Part shown: one piece after another, positions 55,723 to 64,000 of the stretch
Layout of the letters: each line of letters begins with the position of its first letter
Position numbering within the stretch: position 1 is the first letter of the stretch
NCBI RefSeq assembly: GCF_033807715.1
Contig: NC_084591.1
Coordinates: forward strand, 26,037,090 to 26,101,089
Length of the DNA: 64,000 bases
Direction of reading: 5' to 3'
DNA from: Cololabis saira
Lineage: Eukaryota; Chordata; Actinopteri; Beloniformes; Belonidae
Program-made: the position numbers and the translations under genes
The notes under the pieces: model-generated
What the model was told of the DNA's origin: nothing
Seen by the model: the letters and a program-made list of their open reading frames with translations, nothing else
The model's database searches: none

Positions 55723-56950
55723 AGGTTTGTTTTGTTTACTATGAGGTTGTGCGTTATTGCACACTTAAACTGTGCTGTTTGGTTCCGTCGCAGTTCAGAT
55801 TGACTTTCGGCTTCATCCGATTGACGTGTTATTGCTTTATTTTTTATTTTTTCCGGCTTTTTAATTCTCCTTGTCACCATAAACTTCTCTGTACTGAATG
55901 GAGGGTAACTGCGTGGACTGTATCGTGGGAATAATGCAGGACTCACACTAGGCTGTCAGCTGCAGGGCAGTGTTAAAAGGTTTATTTAATAAACACGACT
56001 TTTTTTATATTTATTTATTTTTTCTAGAAAAGTAGTGTCATGGGGCTATCACATGGGGACAGAGGTTTGAATGTGATCATATTCAAGCCTCAGATTGAGC
56101 ACTGAACAGTTCATGGCGTTCATTCTCCTGATACACATGCATCAGTCTGTCACAGTTGCTTTCAAAAAAAAGAAAGAAAGGAAAAAGTCAATAAATAGTT
56201 CAATTTTCACATCAGAGCCAACACTTAAGTCGGGAAGAATGCCAGGAATCAAAAGCAGATATTTCTGAGTTATTCGAGGGGCAACAGCTGAATGAGATGG
56301 CAAAGTTCATGTTGAGCAGCACAGCCCCGTTCAACCATCACCTCACCACACCAGGGGGTGTTGACATTGATTCTTGTGAGTGTTTGTGATCACACACTCC
56401 TATCAGGCTCATCCATTTTCACTTGATCACTTTCACCAAGAATGGCTACCACTTGCATGCACATGAAGGATTTGACCATGAGTAGTCTAGATTGTTGACT
56501 TCACTTTGAGAAGCTTTCCATGCTTTGATGAACCTCATTTTGCCGGGTTACACATGCGAATGATGACATTTTTATAATTCAAAACTGATTGGTGAGTTTC
56601 AACAGAGTGAAACTTGTTGAATCATGCATTTGGGGTTCAACCTTTTCATTTAATATTTTCATTTGGATTCAATGTTTCCCACGCCTTAAAGTTTTGAACA
56701 CCCTGAGGACACGCTTTGAAAGAAATATACCATCTAGTGACGGGTGGATGGTGTGTTATGAGGGGGTTCATTTCTATTCTGGTACGGGGGGGGGAGTCGG
56801 GAGTTCTCCGTGTGACCTCACATTCTTGTCTGTCCCATGGTGGGTCAATGAATTATGAAGATTTGGAGCTCTGTTGGAGGAATTTAAACTTTGATTGCCT
56901 TTAAACCGTGTACACCATAACCTGTTTCATACTTGACAGAGGCCTACATA
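55723..56950. other. Unique DNA, no gene seen
   Basis: No exon with a domain and no element boundary was found here. Confidence 0.45.
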
Positions 56951-56951
56951 A

Positions 56952-57075
56952 GGATAAGGATAATCTTTATTGTCTCTCTTGAGAGAAATTTGTCTTGGAC
57001 AAACTAGAGACTCCAGGCACCACATATATAACAAAAAACATATAAAATCACAATAAGCAAAAACACATCATCATA
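56952..57075. repeat. Teleost retroposon tail fragment
   Basis: AAGGATAAGGATAATCTTTA, then TTGTCTCTCTTGAGAGAAAT and TTGTCTTGGACAAACTAGAG, match a common fish LINE/SINE 3' segment with a GGATAA tail. A diverged scrap of the same kind is at 30,265-30,312. Confidence 0.55.
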
Positions 57076-60000
57076 TCCCCCCGCTCTTTGCATGCCCCCT
57101 CGCAATGTCCTGAAAAAACACCTACACAAAAAAAAAAAATACCTTGCTACAGCAGCATTATTGCACTTCCCTCTACACATATAGCAGCATAATCATTATT
57201 GCACATCTACATTGAATATACGGGTAAGATTTCCTTTCATTTTACAGATATATGTCCTTGTCTTGCACAACCAAGCTAGACTGAGTGATTAGGTAACATG
57301 CTCAGCTGCTTGTCATAGTGATCAGCTCCTTAGGAAAGCTCCAGGAAACCAGCGTACAGTCACATACGTCAATGGTTGCTATCAACGGCCGACTCTTTCT
57401 CTGGCTATTTTTAATCTAGAACTATCATAACCCTTGTGAAGAGGGTTTTCCTCTTGGACACACTGGCTGACTTTCCGTTGGCGGTGAACAAGAGAGGCAA
57501 TGTAAGCCTCCAACTGCGTTGACTTCCTCAGCTCACTTTGTCCCACACAGCCGCAGCACTCAGCTCTCTGTCCCCTCTCTTTGTGAAAGTTCCTATTCTT
57601 ATGAACGAGGGGGGCAGGACTGTCCGTGCTGGGCAGATCTCACTCCACCAGGCTTCACAATGGGTGATCTGTCCTCCTCTATAAACATGTCATTCTTTCC
57701 CTCTTTTTTGTGCTACTTTCATCACATCCCTCCAGTGTAATCAACAGTAGGAAGAGCGTGTGAGATATCACTGGTCTTGTGCTGGTGAACAGCATGTGTC
57801 GTGACTCACTTAGATTGTGCCTGGTCTGCCAGTTTGGCTCGTGCCAAAGCCTTTATTTCAGGCTTGCCAGCCAGACCACTCCTTTTTTTTTGGCCTAATC
57901 AAGCTTTGTGAGCTGCAGATCAGATATCCGACCTTCAATCATAAATATATATATACACGGCCATCAGAACATTTGTGTTCTGTATTTTGACCTCATATTG
58001 TGACAGACTAGCGTGCAGTTGTTTACAGTCAAGTCTATTTTTGAGTTGGGTTCCTTCCTGCTCCGGCTGAAGCTGCAAAAGTCCTTTTGTATGTTGTACA
58101 CACCTTCTGCATACATACAAGCTTAAGGTTCCCTCAGCCTTTCTGTTGGGACCCCATCCCCACCATGATGGGTGGATGGTGGAATGAGATTTTTGAGTCC
58201 TGTCAGAGGGTTAAAATATCTTATTTTGATGTAGGTCGATGGCAGATTTTAACATTAATCAGCATTTTGCAACAAACTCTCCATTCAAACTCAAAACAGC
58301 TTTGATTTATTACATTTTTCTTGCCTAACAAAAGTTGACTTTCCTTAGCATCTAATAATAGACCAGGCGTCGTTTTAACGGTTCCTTTGAGGATCCAAAA
58401 CTAGATTCATGCCTGAATCTGAGAGAACATTAATTGTTGGCAGGGGGAACTGTTTTAAGCATTTTGCTTTGCGTATTATTGCCAAAACATCCTTAGACCT
58501 CATCTGTGAATCTGTGAAAAAGTACCAGAACACTCACAGACACAACAATATATCACATGTCATATAATGGAATTCATGGCATTTGCATCATTTCCTGTAG
58601 ATAAATATGACTATTGCTTAAATGGTTGTGTAACAGAGTTTTTTTATTTTTTGTTGAGGTGTTGAGATTGATTTGGGTAAACAAGCGCGTTTAGTTTAGC
58701 TAAGAGAACTTCCTCTCATAATGGCCTGTATTGTGTCTGACAGACGCCTCCGTCTGTGCTGGTTGGCCGAGTGGGGGATTTTTTTTTCTTTTTTTTCATT
58801 CTCCCTTTACACACAAGCAATGAATGATGGTAAGAAAGAAAGCTTTTCATAGTCCCCCCCAAGATGATATGGTCCATGCAAAGATTGTTTAGAACTATAT
58901 TAATGGCCAAAGTATTATTTTGATCATTAGGAAAAAAAACTATATATATATATATTTTTTAATTTCCATTACTATAAATAGAGAGTAGAAGTTAATAACA
59001 AATAGTTGTGTGCATAATCAGACATAAAAATATTCAGTTAAAATTTTATATAAACAGAAATCATGTATGCTTCCGGTTTATATGGTTTTCTGAAGCGAGA
59101 AAGGAAGTTCATGCACTTGGTTTAGTTTATGAAACCTCTTCCTGCTTTTGAACGTGTCCATTTCATTCATAGTTATAGTGCGACAGCTTATCTCAGAGCG
59201 CAGAGCAGTTTCCTTTTGAGGGAGAGTAGTGATTCATGAAAGTGTGGCCGTATCTACGTTCATATTTTTTCCACTAGTCGGTTTAAATGCTGTTGTAATT
59301 TTTTTAAACTCTCTATTATTTGAGCTGGTCTGGGAAAGGTCAAATCCCATTATCCTGATTCAGACCAATTCAACCATTATGTATGCGAGATGACACCAGT
59401 GCGCATAAGCAGAACTTTGATGTCTGTCCGAGTTGTGACGTTTCGACATTTCAGTCGTTTAACTGCACATAAGATGGGAGATTTACTTTAGTGTGAGTGA
59501 GTCACGCTTTGGGATAAAAAGACAGTATAAATGATATAAGATTACATCACCTTTTTTGAGGACTATGATATGAGTGTTTCATTTCACATAGAAGAAAAAA
59601 ACCCACTATATATCAAATGCACATAGGGTTTGAGTTACAGACATGTCCATGAGCTCATACCTTAGTATATCAGCTGAAGAACGTATGCATATTTGTGCAC
59701 AGCCTGTAGCCTGCAGCTGCTCTTTCCTTTGTTCAAAACTGAGGAACATGAAACCAATGGATAATTCTCATGTAGACAGCATGAAATTGTCTTGCTGATT
59801 TTTATAAAATACAATGAATCACCACTAAATGGTGTAACTTAACCATTCGTAGATTTGATATTTAGGCATTTTGGGGCTCGTTGTCTCTGTCTGCGGCCCT
59901 ACATCACTACTCGGAGTGACTGTGTTTCAGTGGCTGGATGCCTGGTGAATCCCAATGCTCAGTAACTTCCATATTCAGGGAAGGACAGTTTCCAAGGCAA

Positions 60001-60130
60001 TATCCAGGGCAGAAATGTTATTACATGCCCCTCCCTGCAGGATGATATCAAGGCTGCAGACTTGAGTGACTGGGTGGAAAGATTACCAAACTGGCAGTCT
60101 TGAGGGAGGGATTTGAATTCTGTCAGATTA
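57076..60130. other. Unique DNA, no gene seen
   Basis: Short TA runs (57,940 and 58,942) and a poly-T tract (58,779) are the only repeats. Frames are short and without motifs. Confidence 0.5.
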
Positions 60131-60134
60131 CAGC

Positions 60135-60240
60135 CCTAAGATGGATCAGCGACCTGTCCAGGTTGTACCCCGACTCTTGTCTAGTGACAGCTGGGATAGC
60201 CTCCGGCGGACCTCACGACCCCGAAAAAAACTGAGCCGAG
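60135..60240 (+). repeat. SINE/L2-like 3' segment
   Basis: GATGGATCAGCGACCTGTCC, AGGTTGTACCCCGACTCTTG, then CAGCTGGGATAGCCTCCGGC and GACCCCGAAAAAAAC, match the 3' half of the SINE at 30,355. The head is missing, so it could also be a LINE end. Confidence 0.72.
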
Positions 60241-60968
60241 CAACGATGATCTTTTTGGTTAAAATAGATCCTTTTTGCTAAACGTTACAGTAATCAAGCT
60301 TGCTGTCACCGAGGCTTTCTGGGCCAACGTTTGGACAACACCAATTATTTCTCAAAATGTTCCCTGTTGACAGACCAAAAAGATTCCCTTAATGTTTTTA
60401 ATCATAACGGTTTAACTCATGTGTCATAATGTAAAACGTATTGAGAGTGATCCAATCTTGGACCCTGAGAATCTTTCTCTGGGCTGTGGACACGATTGTG
60501 TGAGCTGCTGTGTCCATTTTTTTTCTGATAATTATCAATCATCCTCTTTCAGCATGATGAGATGGGGACAGTCAGTGGGAAGATGGAGTGTTTGTCTATA
60601 CTTATCTGTCTTTGTAAAGCCCTTTTGAAATGTGTGTGTAATTAAGCACCACATACTATGAGATTTAAAGTGGGGAAAAAAGTAGCCACTTTAATTCTGC
60701 CCATCAAATTGAAGGCTGCAGATGAAAGACTTACCACCCACCGTCTCTTCACAAGTGTCTGTCAAGCCAGTAATCCTTAAGGTGAAAATCTCTACCACAA
60801 CTCCCTCTGCACCTCCCCTCACTTCATGTTTTTCTACTGCACTGACATGAAGATCACTTTAGACTGAAACTCATTTTATTATTCTTAAATCATTCTTTAT
60901 TGCCAACCACAGGAGATTTATTTGTGGACTTATTTTTATGAATTGATGACACTATTAACAAAACCTAT
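60241..60968. other. Unique DNA, no gene seen
   Basis: No motif or element boundary is seen. Confidence 0.5.
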
Positions 60969-60976
60969 ATTCTGAC

Positions 60977-61737
60977 TAGGGGTGTCAAATTAATTATTTG
61001 CGATTAATTAATTACAGGCATATTTAGCACGTTATGTCTTTTAATCGCTTAATCTATTTTTTAATCTCTAACTTTACTTTTTCTGTTTGGGAGTTGCCTT
61101 TATTGTGAACTCTGTTTGTGCAGTGGGCCTCTTGTGCTTGAGTTATGGGTGGAAAACAATGATCAGTCCCACCTTGAAGTGGACGCTGATTGGCTGTCCC
61201 TGTGTGTGGGCGTGGTCAGCTCCGCTGGTAGACTCCCGTTGTAGCTGGACAGGTGGGGGTGGGAGAGAAGAGAAAATGGATGAGCGTGTGAAAGTTGTCC
61301 GTCCAGTGCATGGGGGAATTTACATTTCTAAAACGCCCCGACGGCACCATTGATAAAGGTAGAGTGTGTTCTTGGTGGAAAGGACTTTGTTTACCACCGA
61401 AGCAGCCCAAGTTTGGCCACATAAACGATGTTGCCACAGCAACGCTCTTCACCAAACTAGACTGGAGGAGAGCACAACGCGCATGCGCACGTCTGCAACG
61501 GAGAGGCTGACGGATGTTCCTGCCAAGTGGATGTAAACGGCTAGGACTGCATCTGTTCAAGTCTGTTAAAAAACTAACCTTTTTTTTTGTTTTTATATAT
61601 CAATCGTTTGATCTGCCACAATAATGTAATGAATTCAAAGGAAAATACCTCAAGTTGAGGTCTTTTCTCAGCATTTTTTAGATGCAATTAATTAAATTAA
61701 TTAATCACTCAATTTTTTTAATCGCTTGACAGCAATA
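60977..61737. mobile_element. hAT MITE, 761 bp, 8-bp duplication
   Basis: The ends TAGGGGTGTCAAATTAATTA and (complement) TATTGCTGTCAAGCGATTAA are inverted repeats, and ATTCTGAC flanks both sides exactly (60969-60976, 61738-61745). The less AT-rich centre contains a frame reading GEFTFLKRPDGTIDKGRVCSW, which resembles the start of a hAT transposase before its BED zinc finger, but the finger cysteines and the catalytic domain are absent. It is non-autonomous. Confidence 0.88.
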
Positions 61738-61745
61738 ATTCTGAC

Positions 61746-64000
61746 TACCAAAAGAGATTGAAATGATGCAGGCACTTTATAAATCCACTCATCTTCACGT
61801 CTCTTCCTTCCTGCGTCTCGGGGGGTGAAGGAAAGACGTCCCACCAGAAAGATCCTGAAAGAGTCATTTGTTACCAGCTTTGATCTGGCTGTGATTTAAT
61901 GTGCGTAAGCGAGCCTCATCAGCTTGTCAGAGCCAGCTCTTTTGCAGCCTCATGCAAGAGCTCTAATCAGAAACACCTTTTGTGAGTCACTCAGGAGCCT
62001 GAAGCTTCTTGGATTGAGACCTCACTATGGCAGTTGAGCTCTTAAAACTTGATATGTTGTGGTTTAAAAGCTCATTGAAAGTGACACAGTGCTTTGAACC
62101 CTAACTCATCATCCCAAAATTTTGATTGAGGCAGGAGGTAAGTGATGCATGATATTTTTTACTGAAATATCTGCAGCTCATTACTGTCTGTAAACATTGA
62201 AATGCTCCATTGTGTTTCTCATACGATGACGCTGGTGCAAACGTTGAACCAGATTTATCTGTTTATCAGTTTACTTTGGCAGAGTGCCGAATCTATATGA
62301 AATTATACCCCATAATATATTTGATCAATGACAGTTGGTCCCAGTAGATGATTCAAATCAAGAAGAAAAATAGTGGATAAATAAAACACATTTGGTGTAA
62401 TACAATTATGAAACCTCCATTTTCAGTTGTGCAATTTTGTGGTTAAGAATATATGATTGAAATACTAAATTACCCTTGAAATGGAAAATTCACAGTGAAC
62501 TTTGAATGCATGTGATGGCTGAGCGAATGTCTCCAATAATACAGTGCCTCATCAAAATTCATTTGTTGGCAAAACTTCTCTCATTATTTCTTAAGAAATG
62601 CATTAAAATTGCTTAAACAGCCAAACTGATATATCAAATGTACATTTTTGGAAGAAATTTTAGCTCAGTTATTGCAGCTTTAGCCAAAACCTGTGGATTT
62701 TAATCACCTGTCATTTCAATTTGACTGTTTTTATGTTTCCACGTCATGCTAAAGTGGGCTTTGCATCTTTATGCCAGCTAGCTGTCTCCAGAGAACTGAG
62801 GTATTGCGAACAACCAGTAATTCGGGAACTGCGGAACTGATCTTGACTGCATTCTTTTTTCTTTTTTCACTCATTCGTTTATATGTAGTTCACTCATGCT
62901 TACACCCGCTTGGCTGAGAGTACGTGTGCCACAATCCAACTGTGGCTCGAAACTTAAAACCAGAGTAATAATCGATGACTTCAAGGAAATAAAAGTTAAT
63001 GATATTGGAAGAAAAAAAAAGGTATCTTCTGCATCTGCCTGTGTCCTTATGCACAATAAAAATTTGCGTCCCGTCACGAATATTTTCATTACAACCTTGT
63101 AATATTCAGCAAAACTCTGCTTTCTGACAAGGTCATGAACTTCTGTGGACTGGATGGCGCTCACATCCCATCAGGGATTTAAGGGTAAAAGTACAAACAT
63201 GTTGCCCAACGTCTAACAAGAAGCCCACAAAAAGAATAACATTTACTTTGGATGGACATGTGCAGTTATACTCCAGTTATGCGTTGCTTTATCAGTCACA
63301 GTTTTTGTACTGCATCCAATTATCCATGCGTGGATCCACAGTAACCCTTACAAATCCTTTTAAAAACGTTTGTTTGACTTCACAGGTAACTGGGTAGACA
63401 ATCTGACACAAATTTACTTTTTATATTCTGCATGTGTGTGTCTGTGTATTCAAGAAAATCAAATACAACAATGCATTCAACAACATGTGATACCAATAAA
63501 AAGAGCAATTGGAAAAATCGGAGGATTTCAATGATTTTTGTTTGTTTACTTAGTCTGCTAAATGCAGTTATTTCGGAGCATGCGTTGCAGTTTACGCATC
63601 TTTTTTTTATCATGCTTTGTCATATTTGTAGCTATTATTGTCTTCATTAACATCAAGTCAAATAGGTCTTGTCTTGGTGGTTTCTCAATCTCTATAGTGT
63701 TCTTTGCTTTTAAATGCTGCTTTATAATTGTATTCTCTGATGCAGTAACTTCATTATAATACAACTTAATTACAGTATTAAATTGCACTTGTATGTGTTT
63801 CCTCAGGCTGTTTTGTCAGTTGTTGACAGGCCACACAAGGATTTCTGAGTTCCAAATGAAGAAGGATACCACACTTTCTTTTATTCGTAGGAATTCAATC
63901 AAACTTTTGTGAGTGAGTGTTATTTTGTGAGGAAGGGATGTTTTTTTTTTCGATCAAGGGCAATGAACCAGAGGAGTGTATTGAATGACAATTTTTTTTC
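61746..64000. other. Unique DNA to the window edge
   Basis: No gene or element is supported. Poly-T runs occur at 62,858, 63,602 and 63,941. The frames at 63,380-63,788 on both strands overlap and are typical chance frames in AT-rich DNA. Confidence 0.5.

Overview
The window looks like non-coding nuclear DNA of a ray-finned (probably teleost) fish. It is AT-rich, has no dense gene order, and is packed with repeats of teleost type: tRNA-headed SINEs, hAT and PIF/Harbinger MITEs, TTAA-flanked MITEs, BEL/Pao and other LTR fragments, (AC)n microsatellites and a Tc1-like MITE fragment. I found no intact host protein-coding gene. Nearly all short open frames are chance or lie inside repeats. The species call is an inference from repeat content only.

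Layout. 1-18,680 is mostly unique intergenic or intronic DNA with inserted MITEs: a palindromic hAT MITE (7447-7666), TTAA elements (7826-8251 and 10740-12081, the second holding a nested Harbinger MITE) and a candidate solo LTR near 16.8 kb. 18,685-20,103 is the first of three copies of one long family (others at 37,886-38,932 and 44,003-45,508). 22,144-25,258 is a mosaic of a 5'-truncated BEL/Pao element, half of a non-LTR-like reverse transcriptase and a C-type lectin pseudogene fragment. 25,415-29,142 is a decayed two-gene PIF/Harbinger transposon: a DDE transposase on + and, converging from -, an MADF/Myb-like partner gene cut by a solo LTR in its first recognisable exon and with a second solo LTR in an intron minisatellite. 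29,738-31,913 (-) is a spliced pseudogene for a protein with the cysteine-rich C-terminal (ballast) domain of P2X7 receptors, whose intron holds a SINE, nested MITEs and an inverted tandem array. 32.9-35.2 kb is a 33-bp tandem array split by an element with about 80-bp terminal inverted repeats. 35,345-36,141 and 60,977-61,737 are hAT MITEs with perfect 8-bp target duplications. 47,216-47,724 is a 509-bp Harbinger MITE flanked by TAA. The rest, especially 48-64 kb, is largely unique DNA with a few repeat fragments, a possible mutated hammerhead-like motif near 54.2 kb and a weak first-exon candidate near 55.6 kb.

How the parts relate. The two Harbinger genes would have acted together (catalysis plus DNA binding) but both are now broken. 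The P2X7-like gene has two well-supported exons that join in frame. Its upstream flank matches one end of the TTAA element sitting in the 33-bp array, which suggests that this domain gene travelled on, or lies beside, a DNA transposon. Nested insertions give a relative order of events: array, then TTAA element; Harbinger gene, then two LTRs; long repeat, then SINE.
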